From Sarocladium kiliense (Eukaryota > Ascomycota > Sordariomycetes > Hypocreales > Sarocladiaceae): a DNA stretch of 64,000 nt. The stretch covers positions 2,294,001 to 2,358,000 of the forward strand of contig JAUZTG010000048.1 of NCBI GenBank assembly GCA_030734395.1, read 5' to 3'. The translations under genes and the position numbers were made by a program. Under the pieces are notes generated by a model that saw nothing but the letters and a program-made list of their open reading frames with translations, did no database searches and had not been told where the DNA came from. Below are positions 33,831 through 43,816 of this stretch, in pieces. The first letter of the stretch is position 1; every line of letters begins with the position of its first letter.

Positions 33831-34548
33831 GTTCAGATCGTCGACCGCAATATCGGGGGGTCCGATTGAAGCTGCTAGGATAGAATTTAGCGCCGATACT
33901 GATGTAGATGCGGCTTCGGCGCGCGTTGGCTTCGAGAGCGTCGATGCGCGACGAGATGTGCGCGGATGGAAACTTACACCTTTAGTGTCTGGAAATCACC
34001 CTCGCTTTCTACCAGCAGCACCTCAAAGCTCGGTGGCTTGGGTCAAAACGAAACAAAGGAAGGACGGAAAGCAAGACGTCGCAAATTGAGGCGTGCGCGG
34101 AGGCTGCAGTTGGTTGTTGTAGCTTGCTATCGGGCGCTTTGTACGTAGTGACACAGGTAAGAACCGAAGTTGAGCCGCTACTATTGCAAAGGATGGAACG
34201 TGTTGCTCGATGTCTGCTCAAGGCATGTTGGACTTTGATTCCCTTTAAAATTTCCCCTGTGTCACTCACGTTCAATGGTCTAAGCGCCTTCATACGGCTT
34301 GCTTTTCTGCGTGATAGCTGACGTTCTTGTTGGTGGTGCTTGTTTACATCATAGCTGCCTCAGACATGTCTGGCCCTTCTGTACCTGACGTAGGTCGCGA
34401 GCACGGCTGCACCGGCACGGCTTCCGTACCTGGCGAGGGAGTGTGAGGGAGCCCAGCCAATTTGTTTACTCCTAACTTCGCGCATCACAGCATCGTACGC
34501 GCAAATTTATGATATCCTTCGACTGCATCTCTACCCGTCGTAAAGGAC
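33831..34548. other. Divergent promoter between PAB2 and the proton channel gene
   Basis: 718 bp between divergent start codons. No additional feature is supported. Confidence 0.6.
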
Positions 34549-35204
34549 ATGGATAATCGAGATTCGGACCCTTTGCTCAGCCGCCCTGGGCACCATGACG
34601 ACGATGGCAGCTCTGTTGAGCACCGGATTCAATCCTATCAAGCCAAAGGACAACAAGTATTATCATCGCGAAAGAAGCATTTCGTTGTGATGAGCTTAGT
34701 TGCGCTGGATGTGGCGGCCCTTCTTGCCAATATCTTCGTCCAGTTGATCTCCTGCGAAATGCATCAAAGCGATGAGCCTTGGGTTCACATCCTGGTAGAT
34801 TGTCTCGAGGCGGTAGGCCTCACAATCAGCTCTTTGTTCATGATAGAGCTCATAGCATGCCTATTCTCCTTCGGTCCCAGGTAAGGGAACTTTCTTTGAG
34901 ACCGATTGGACTCGTTTACTGAGGCTTGCTCAGATATCTTTCATCATGGTTCCATATCTTCGACTCCGCAATTATTATACTGAGCTTTGTAATCGACGTC
35001 GCGTCCCGGGGACTGACACAGTCGATTGGCTCACTGCTCATCGTGCTCAGACTCTGGCGCTTAGCGAAGATATCGGAGGAGCTTGTGCTCGGAGCAACGG
35101 AACGCATGGACCTGCTGGAGCAGCACCTCCAGGATCTCGAGAACGAAAACCGTCACCTGAAAGCACAGCTGAATCTGGGTTCCCCTGGTGAGTTGGTTAG
35201 GTAA
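34549..35204 (+). CDS. HVCN1: Voltage-gated proton channel (Hv1-like)
   Basis: Seen: exons 34549-34880 and 34934-35204 give 200 aa: a lone four-helix voltage sensor with no pore domain. S1 (FVVMSLVALDVAALLANIF) carries the proton-selectivity Asp at residue 54. S2 has Glu100, S3 has FDSAIIILSFVIDV with Asp121, and S4 reads VLRLWRLAKI with charges R150, R153 and K156 and the signature Trp152. A C-terminal coiled coil (LLEQHLQDLENENRHLKAQL) would dimerise it. Known: animal Hv1 has R-x-W-R-x-x-R; here the third Arg is Lys. Fungal homologues conduct protons when expressed in cells. The probable role is proton extrusion at the plasma membrane or an organelle (inference). Confidence 0.93.
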
Positions 35205-35552
35205 AGGAAGATCCCACCATCAAATGCAAGAGACATCAGCGTGTGTTGTATTGAGTTGCTTCAGCGATTGCGAGGAGTCTGGAAAAGTTTGGTGCGGCAC
35301 CTGAATTTGCCTCCATCTCTTATATAAACAAGCTATGCTATATGTGTGGTATCAATTCCGAGCACTCTGTCATGACTCGACTTGCTCTCTGCTGCATAAA
35401 GAGCGCCATCCGGTTCGTCCAGTAAACGCCTCCAATGTTCGGAGTACCTCGCCCATGCGCCGTTATGCTGATGCCAGTCATCATCGTCTGTCCAGTTCCC
35501 ACATGTTCGCCAATCCATGCATACGATGCCGCCAAAAACACAAAGTTAATAA
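35205..35552. other. Convergent 3' regions of proton channel and HAPSTR1-like genes
   Basis: 348 bp. Nothing beyond the two 3' UTRs is seen. Confidence 0.55.
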
Positions 35553-36248
35553 TCACGAATGACGCCCTCGCTTGGGCCCTCCAAATGTATCCTTGCCGCC
35601 AAAAGCGCCTCCCCAAAAGTCATCGTAGTCGTGTCGCCGCTTGCTTCCTGCGCCTCGGCCCAAGGTAGAGGATGTCCTCTTCCCAGGCATATTGGCCCTG
35701 CCTTTCGTCCTGGACGTTCGCGGCGTCTGGTTGGCTGGTGGTTGTCTCGCGTCGGAAAGATCCAGGGTCGCGATATTTGGGTACTGAGATGCTAGCGAAA
35801 AGTTGTCCTGTGAAGGCACGACGAAGTGGTATGGCTCGCGTTCGCTCTCGGCGGGAGCAGTATCTGCCTCTGTCTGGGTCACCGGCTCTTGTGTTTGCTG
35901 AGGCTCTGGTGTAGATGCCATTTCGGTCTTCTCGACTTCGTCATCGCTTTCCATGGATTGCGTTCGATCCCGGCCATCGTGTCTGTCGGTTGCCCACTTC
36001 CTTAACCGTGTTCGTGCTGGTTCTCCTAATGATCCATCGTCCTTATCCAGAAAGTCGAGTAGATCTTCCAAGCATTCTTGATATCCATCTGTCCGTGCCT
36101 TGGCTTCGTTGAGGGCTGAAGTCTTGTAGAGCTTGGTGACAGACAGGGCGGCTGCCTTAAAGACGTCGAGAAGTTGCTCTGGCGATTCCGAGTTTGCTGC
36201 CTTGGAGCTGCTGCCGGCAACAGCGTCTGCCCCTCGCATAGGGTCCAT
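35553..36248 (-). CDS. HAPSTR1/TAPR1-like (DUF4588-type) protein
   Basis: Seen: an intronless 231-codon frame. The helical segment at about residues 25-90 (LLDVFKAAALSVTKLYKTSAL, ARTDGYQECLEDLLDFLDKD, RLRKWATDRHDG) resembles the conserved core of HAPSTR1 (C16orf72) proteins and their fungal homologues. The rest is acidic, then Pro/Thr-rich. It ends in a basic, Gly-rich tail (GRGAGSKRRHDYDDFWGGAFGG) that may serve as a nuclear signal. Known: human HAPSTR1 partners the E3 ligase HUWE1 in stress resilience; the fungal protein's job is unknown. Assignment rests on remembered family pattern, so moderate confidence in the name, high in the gene. It is divergent from ISWI. Confidence 0.75.
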   Translation of the reverse strand: MDPMRGADAVAGSSSKAANSESPEQLLDVFKAAALSVTKLYKTSALNEAKARTDGYQECLEDLLDFLDKDDGSLGEPARTRLRKWATDRHDGRDRTQSMESDDEVEKTEMASTPEPQQTQEPVTQTEADTAPAESEREPYHFVVPSQDNFSLASQYPNIATLDLSDARQPPANQTPRTSRTKGRANMPGKRTSSTLGRGAGSKRRHDYDDFWGGAFGGKDTFGGPKRGRHS

Positions 36249-37164
36249 GATGGCAAGCTGTTCCGCTGAGTGTGTGGTGTTGTGATGTCTAAGTTGATCT
36301 TTTCGTGGGCGGAGAGAGTGGGCCTATCTTAGGGTATGTCGGTTCGTAGCAGTGAGTCACGCCTGTGGCTGCCTGACGCGTCGGATGGGTAACAAAGCTT
36401 GCAATACTTGGAGTAAACAATGTGAAGAGACAATGGATGGGCGTGCTGGTTGTTTGGGAGGTCGATGGTAGCTCGATGGGTTGGGTATGAGCGTTTGTCG
36501 GAGAGGCCTAGTTGGCTGGAGGTTGAAGCCTGTTGATGGCTACAGTGCTGTTCCGGCACTAATCGAGGGGCACGGGACACTGGAGTGGGGGTCCTTCAAG
36601 GACTCAGCCACGTGACCTGGGCGAATGTCCCTGGTTGATGAGCGTTAGAAACGGGTAGAAAGCAGGCTCTTCGAAGGCATTAGAAAGTCTAGAGCGGAAA
36701 ATGAGGAATTCATTTTAGTGGAAGAACCAAGATCAAGCTCATTAGTGATTAACCTTCTGCGAACCTGTTGGTAGGTGATGAGCAGCTCCCCAGCCTCAGC
36801 GAGGCGTGACGTCGTGCCGGATTTTCCATTCCCCGGTGCGCAGCCCAGCTGCACGGCCGCTGAATCGTGCAGGGGTACCACGCGCCTAGCCCCGAACGGG
36901 ATCTCTCTCCCTCGACGTGCACCTCATAATCCCACCTACAGCACTTGAACCTTCGAAAAAACATCTACACTCAACGCCGCCTTGAATGAGTGCAGCGCGA
37001 TCCACGCAAAGGCTTCCGCATCGCGTTCTGCCATCGTCACACCAACAATTTCGCTGAATTTATCTACTTGCTACTTGCGATAACCCTTGTGGCCGACTTC
37101 GGACGCGTCTTGAAAGACGCAAGTCGCGTAAAGAGGCACCCAGGCCAGAACGGCCCTCATCACG
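36249..37164. other. Divergent promoter between HAPSTR1-like and ISWI genes
   Basis: 916 bp between divergent start codons. Small ORFs only; none is supported. Confidence 0.55.
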
Positions 37165-40100
37165 ATGGCGCCACGATCCAGTACACACGGGGTCGACACT
37201 GACGTCGACGCGTCAATGTCCGACGCGCCAGAGCAGCGCCGTGGAGACGAGATGGTAGGGTTCCCCCGTAACATTCTTCTTGATCAAACATGAGTTCCTG
37301 ACAACGTGCAACCTAGGAGGTGGACGAGACCCCAGATTATACCGATTCCGACACCAACCCAAATACAACTGCCAGCAGCGTCGTCGATGGACCGATCACA
37401 GACGGCCGCAAGCGACGTACAGAGGCCAACCAACTCCGACGGAGCATATTTGGAAAGAAGCACGACCGTCTAGGTGAATCCAAGGTAAGCATTTCAAAGG
37501 TCCGTAATGTCACACTGACTCAAGCTTACGTGTAATACCTTACGTAGGAAGATGATACCATCCGCAGATTTCGCTATCTGCTCGGTCTGACCGATCTTTT
37601 CCGACACTTTATCGAGACGAACCCCGATCCCAAGATTCGCGACATCATGGCAGAGATTGACCGTCAGAACGAAGAGGCACGGGGCAAGAAGGGCGCCGGG
37701 AGACAAGGTGGCGCGACCAGCAATCGGCAGAGACGAACGGAAGCCGAAGAAGATGCAGAGTTGCTCAAAGATGAGAAGCACGGTGGCTCTGCAGATACAG
37801 TCTTCCGTGATTCGCCGGCGTTCATCAAGGGAACCATGCGTGACTATCAAGTTGCAGGCCTAAACTGGCTCATCTCTCTTCACGAGAATGGCATTTCTGG
37901 CATTCTCGCCGACGAGATGGGTCTCGGCAAGACTTTGCAAACGATCTCATTCCTTGGATATCTGCGCCATATTATTGGCATCACGGGCCCTCATCTCATC
38001 ACTGTACCGAAGTCTACCCTTGACAACTGGCAGCGCGAATTCGCCAAGTGGACACCTGAAGTCAACGTCTTAGTCCTCCAGGGTGCCAAGGATGAGCGTC
38101 ACAACCTCATCAATGAACGTTTGGTAGACGAAAAGTTCGATGTCTGCATCACGAGTTACGAGATGATCCTGCGTGAGAAGGCGCATCTGAAGAAGTTTGC
38201 CTGGGAGTACATCATTATTGATGAGGTGAGCTTCCCAGTCTATCAATTTTGGTCTTACCTAACATTCAGCAGGCCCATCGTATCAAGAACGAGGAGTCGT
38301 CCTTGTCGCAAGTCATCCGGCTTTTCCAGTCTCGTAATCGCCTTCTGATCACTGGTACCCCACTGCAGAACAACTTGCATGAACTGTGGGCGCTCCTCAA
38401 CTTCTTGCTTCCCGACGTCTTCGGCGATGCCGAGGCCTTCGACCAATGGTTCTCCGGACAAGACCGGGATCAAGATACTGTTGTGCAGCAACTTCACCGA
38501 GTATTGAGACCTTTCTTGCTTCGCAGAGTGAAGAGCGATGTTGAGAAAAGTTTGCTACCAAAGAAAGAGGTCAACGTGTACCTTGGCATGTCTGACATGC
38601 AGGTGAAGTGGTACCAGAAGATCTTGGAGAAGGACATTGATGCAGTGAATGGCGCAGGGGGTAAGCGGGAGTCCAAAACCAGACTCTTGAACATCGTGAT
38701 GCAGCTGCGTAAATGTTGCAACCACCCATACCTCTTTGAAGGTGCCGAACCAGGACCGCCGTATACCACCGACGAACACTTGGTCTACAATGCTGGCAAA
38801 ATGGCTGTCCTGGACAAGCTCCTGAAAAGGCTTAAAACACAAGGGAGCAGAGTCCTCATCTTCTCTCAAATGAGTCGTCTGCTGGATATCCTGGAGGATT
38901 ACTGCGTCTTCAGACAATATCAGTACTGCCGAATTGACGGCGGTACAGCCCATGAGGATCGTATCGCTGCTATTGATGAGTACAATAAGCCCGGATCAGA
39001 GAAATTCGTCTTCCTCCTGACTACCCGCGCTGGCGGCTTGGGTATCAACCTTACCTCGGCCGACATCGTTGTCCTGTACGATAGCGATTGGAACCCTCAG
39101 GCAGATCTGCAAGCGATGGATCGCGCTCATCGTATCGGTCAAACCAAGCAAGTGGTCGTGTACAGGTTTGTGACCGACAACGCCATCGAAGAGAAGGTTC
39201 TCGAGCGAGCTGCACAGAAGCTTCGTCTCGATCAGCTGGTTATCCAGCAGGGTCGTGCACAAGCGGCTGCAAAGGCTGCTGCGAACAAGGATGAGCTTCT
39301 GTCGATGATTCAACACGGCGCTGAAAAGGTCTTCCAGTCCAAAGGTGGCGCTGGCAGCATGTCAACACAAGAGCTGGGAGATGCCGACATTGACGAGATT
39401 CTTTCGCGTGGCGAGAATCGGACAAAAGAGCTCAATGCCAAGTATGAGAAGCTCGGCATCGATGACTTGCAGAAGTTCAGCTCCGAGTCGGCATATGAGT
39501 GGAATGGCGAGAACTTTGCCAATACGAAGAAGAACGTTGGTCTGAATTGGATCAACCCAGCTAAGCGAGAACGTAAGGAGCAGTCATACTCCATGGACAA
39601 GTACTTCAGGACCGCCATGTACCCGAACCCGAAGGCAGATGCAAAGCCAAAAGCACCTCGTGCGCCGAAGCAGATCCCTGTTCACGACTTTCAATTTTAC
39701 CCACCGAGGCTCCGCGATTTGCAAGAACGTGAGACGGCGTATTATCGGAAGGAAATCGGCTATAAGGTCCCGCTTCCCACTGGTGAGGACGGAAATTTGT
39801 CAGAACGCGAGGCTGAGAGGGCCCTGGATCAGCAGGAGATCGACAACGCCGTCCCTTTGACAGAAGAGGAACGCGAGGAGAAGGAGCAGCTCTCTACCCA
39901 AGGCTTTGGAGACTGGAACAAGCGTGATTTTCAACAGTTCGTGAATGGGTCTGGGCGCTATGGACGTAACGATTTCGAGGGTATCTCCGAGGAAATCGAC
40001 AGCAACAAGACTCCAGCCGAGATCAAGGCTTACGCCAAGGTGTTCTGGCAGCGCTACACGGAAATTGCGGACTACACCAAATATATCAAGACGATCGAGG

Positions 40101-40735
40101 ATGGCGAGGAGCGGACTCGGCGAATGGAGCACCAACGCAAACTGTTGCGCAAGAAGATGCAACAATACCGTGTGCCTCTGCAGCAACTCAAGATTAATTA
40201 CTCTGTATCGACTACCAACAAGAAGGTGTACACCGAGGAGGAGGACCGCTTCCTTTTGGTGCTTCTGGACCGGTATGGCATAGATTCAGAAGGCCTGTAC
40301 GAGAAGATGCGAGATGATATCCGCGAATCACCGCTATTTCGCTTCGACTGGTTCTTCCTCAGCCGCACGCCTATTGAGCTTTCGCGGAGGTGCACCACAC
40401 TTCTCACGACCATTGTCAAAGAATTTGAAGACCCAGCAGGCAAAGGCACGAACGGCGTAAATGGAAAGACGAAACGGGACCCAGACGATGAGAACGACGA
40501 GGATAGCGTCCTTGGTGCTCCTGCAAAGAAAAAGGCCAAGAACGGTGTCAAGGTATGCTATACAAACGGATTGAACTTGATCTCCCACTGACTCATTTCA
40601 CAGAATAAGGCGCTCGACAACGTCAAGTCTAGCAAGGCTAGCACGGCATCGCGGTCAAGAGCCTCTAGTGTGGCCTCTACGACGTCGAATGCCGCAGCTT
40701 CAACTAAGGGCAAGGGCAAGGGCAAGAAGAAGTGA
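37165..40735 (+). CDS. ISWI: ISWI-type chromatin-remodelling ATPase
   Basis: Seen: exons 37165-37254, 37317-37484, 37548-38225, 38273-40552 and 40604-40735 give 1115 aa. An acidic N-terminus with an AutoN-like basic patch precedes the SNF2 ATPase: Walker A DEMGLGKT (K214) and DEAH at 311-314, which is split between exons 3 and 4. The helicase C lobe has LIFSQMSRLLDILEDY and DRAHRIGQTKQV. The HAND region (about 730-790), SANT (about 856-895) and SLIDE (about 900-1005) follow, then a Lys/Ser-rich tail. The order is diagnostic of ISWI rather than CHD or SWI/SNF. Known: ISWI slides and spaces nucleosomes, with Ioc/Itc1-type partners. Length and domain order are typical. Confidence 0.97.
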
Positions 40736-41493
40736 ACGTGTGGATGACTACCTGGTCATCAAATACTTGCTTCTGTTCAAATGAAACCAGGGGCAATCAA
40801 GGGGACGAGGAGGAAGCAGACTTGCGTATTTCAATTTGGGAATAGATGTTTGGCGTTTCGTGTGGTCTGAGCCGGTTAGCTACGCATGCAGGACAGTAGT
40901 GAGGCGGACCTTGGCTTATTGTACTTTAATTCTCACCCGGCTCATATCAGAAACTGTGGCTGCGACTAGCTGAGCGATGAAATCACACATGGATGTATGA
41001 GACAAAAGCTTCACCATGCCAGATGTGAAGGGCGGCTCGTCTATTCTGCTATCGTATTCCAATCTCTACTCATGGTCGACCTGGACACACGTTTTTGGTT
41101 GCAGAGAATCTCGTAAGTACGTTGCGAATTACACATCCTTCCAGTCATGGCAGCTCAGTCATCTCCGTTCCGAGGTCATCCTTCTTTGTCCCCTTGATGT
41201 CGTAGTTACCAGGCCGCCCTTTCATCAGCTGCATAGAAGAACAGAGAGAGGGCCAAAAACAGGAGTGTGTCGTCATAAGGGCCATCCACGCTTCTCCTAA
41301 ATCTCCTCTTCCCTTTTATGGCCTCTCCCAAACCCAACGCCGAACGAAAATGCCAAAAGATCTTTCATGCTGCCCTTTCCAGTTCTCTCGAGGAAGGGGT
41401 AAGCAATTTGTGCCGCAACAAGGCTTTGGTTGCAGGGGAAACCTCTCATAGGTCCACAGTCATGTCTATTTCTGCACGGTTGTCTCCGCTTCT
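40736..41493. other. Convergent 3' regions of ISWI and eIF3i genes
   Basis: 758 bp between convergent genes. Only short ORFs without family resemblance are present. Confidence 0.55.
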
Positions 41494-42599
41494 TCACTGC
41501 TTGATGCTGTTCGCATGTTCCCTCTCAACCTCGTACATGAAGTCGAAGTAGCCCTTGTCGAAGTGGTGAACGCGGACGTAGCCGTCCTCACCTCCACTGG
41601 CGTAGCTCTTGCCAGTAGGGTCGGCGGCGACAGTGTTCAGAGGACCGAAATGGCCACGGACACGACCGACCTCATCCTCGAAAATCTTGTGGTAGAAACG
41701 AGCTTCGAACTTGCCCTGGCGAGCAGAGGTGGTGGTGACACCCATGGCGTCTTGACCACCACCGAGGATGACGAAGTCCTTCTTGGGGGTGATGCACGCA
41801 CTGTTGAGAGGGGTATCGGCGGGGTAGGTTTTGAGGACGGCGAGGTCCCGGGCGGAGATGAGCTTGGCGGTCTTATCACGGCAAGCGGTGATGAAGTAAG
41901 TACGGTCGGCGGACCATTGCAGGTCAACGATGGAGTTGTCGAGCTCGTGGACGGCGACGTTATCGAGTAGATCGCCAGTCTTGGCGTCGTACTGGCTGAC
42001 GCTGCCATCCTCGTGACCAGCGAGGATGTACTTGCTGAGGTAGCTCCAGCCTGCAACGGTGGCCTTGCTCTCGTCGCAAACAATGGTCAGAACCTTCTCG
42101 TCAGACTGCTCGGCATCGACATCGGGGTTGATATCCATAACAACGATGTTGGAGAGGTAACCCATACGCTTCTCGGTAACACCAAGGAGCTTGGTTCCAT
42201 CCTCGTTGAACTCGACACGCTTGACAGCAGTAGGGAACTCCCAGGTCTTGAGGCAGCGACCAGTCTTGACCTCCCAAAGGCGGATGGTGTTGTCGGCGGA
42301 ACCGGAGGCGATCATGGTGGAGGTGGGGTCGACATCGACAGTCCAGATGGCACCGACGTGGCCATGGTAAGTACCGAGACGCTCGCCGTTGTGAGAGAAC
42401 CAGACGCAAATTTGCTGATCCTTGGAGACAGAGAAGATGAGATCGCCATCGAGGTTATAGCTATGAAGAATGATGTTAGTTGGACTGTCGTGAGATGGAT
42501 GCAACTGGCGCCATCGGAGGCTGCGGGGGGCGCATCGAGGGAGTCGTACCGAATCTGGGTGAGCGCACGCTCGTGCCCTGAAAGTAGGATCGGTCTCAT
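41494..42599 (-). CDS. TIF34: Translation initiation factor eIF3 subunit i (TIF34)
   Basis: Seen: exons 42599-42550 and 42460-41494, with an 89 nt intron, give 338 aa. The start MRPILLSGHERALTQIRYN is the near-invariant first WD40 blade of eIF3i. Further blades are visible at GTYHGHVGAIWTVDVDP, SGSADNTIRLWEVKTG, AGHEDGSVSQYDAKTG, ACRDKTAKLISARDL and GHFGPLNTVAADP, ending SGGEDGYVRVHHFDKGYFDF. Known: eIF3i with eIF3g and eIF3b bridges the 40S subunit and helps scanning; it is cytosolic and essential. The first intron close to the ATG is typical of strongly expressed genes. Opposite-strand ORFs across this gene are codon-bias shadows. Confidence 0.97.
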
Positions 42600-43816
42600 G
42601 ATGTAAAATGTGTTGTGAGGAGTCGATACGTATCGAGGGATGGGCGAGTCGCAGGATGGAGGTCGAGGTCGAGATCGGGGAGGGGTATTAAAGGGACCGG
42701 GAGGTAGGACTCGCTGGGTTGACGCTCGAATGCAGCGTCGTGGAAATTTTGGTATTGTTGTGCGTTTAGCGGGGCATCCACCCCGCGGTGAGAGGGAAGC
42801 GGTGTTATGATTGGAGGAGAGCTGCTGACAAGGGGAGTGTCCCAAAACGGAAAGGCGGTGAAAGGCTGTATGCATGGTGAGTCAAAGGCTACATGGGAGC
42901 GATACTCATCAGTCCTCACGAAGCTGGCGGCATAATGTCAAAGTAATCCAAGCCAGGCCGGAAGATGGGTCTCATACAGGGTGTGTAGAGTCATACCTTG
43001 TAGATTACCAGTAAGCAAAAGAGGGAGGGAATAGGGAAGAACGGCATAATAATCGTGAGGGTTAGGGTTCTTGGCGCGTCTGTTGAGGCCCTGGGATCAA
43101 CAATGGGAGGGAGCCTTTGTTCAGCTTCGACCAGGTAGGTTTCATGCAGATAGAATCCGATGCCAATACCTTGACATCCAAGAGACGATCAACGAGTACT
43201 TGGTCGCCGGCTCACCGAAACCAAGAGTACGCCACTCGCTCAGGAGAATCCACACAGACAAGGTCTGGTGTAGAAGACGGACCCACGACGCGAAAAACTT
43301 CACGGAACCCGACTCAGGCCACCTTGTTTCGAGGAAGCGAGCGCGGAGCAAGGCACACCGAATTTGGCTCAGAGGACACTAGCCCTTCGCTGTGTGCAAT
43401 TATTTGCCTACAGTCATAACATAATGCAATTGGCCACGAAGTAGATCTGGATGATGCCGTTGTCTATGACTCTTCTCTTCCATCCCAAGGACGACTCATC
43501 AGGCCCTTCCAGGATATCGAGCACCTGACTGGAATCCTTGACAATATCACCTCTCATGATACTGCAGTCATCACTGTTCCTTAGGGCGAAGTTTGACTCA
43601 CTCATTAGGACGTTGGAGGTTGCAGGAGATCGACGTTGTCGCACAGGCTGGAACGCCTCAACGCCGGTGCCACTGAACTCTGTGAGGTGAGCCAACAGAT
43701 CTTGAGCATTCTTAGCGAGACCTAAGTTGACGAGAAATCTCCGAAAAGCTTGTCTATCACATAGCCTCTGCGTCAGAGGACAGCCACAGTGCCATAGCGT
43801 GCACCAACCACTAGCT
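42600..43816. other. Divergent promoter between eIF3i and C1-THF synthase genes
   Basis: About 1.2 kb before the first candidate upstream ATG of the C1-THF synthase. It contains a telobox-like motif (listed separately). No coding feature is supported. Confidence 0.55.
43058..43069 (+). promoter_or_regulatory. Telobox-like motif AGGGTTAGGGTT
   Basis: Two TTAGGG-type units between the eIF3i and C1-THF synthase genes, about 460 bp from the eIF3i start. Such boxes recruit TBF1-type factors to promoters of translation-related genes in fungi (known); a role here is inferred. Confidence 0.35.

Noticed and set aside
42013..42606. 197-codon plus ORF opposite eIF3i
   Set aside because: Antisense shadow caused by codon bias of the WD40 gene.
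43727..43816. Start of the C1-THF synthase frame at 43727
   Set aside because: The codon is TTG; the first usable ATG in that frame is 43817.
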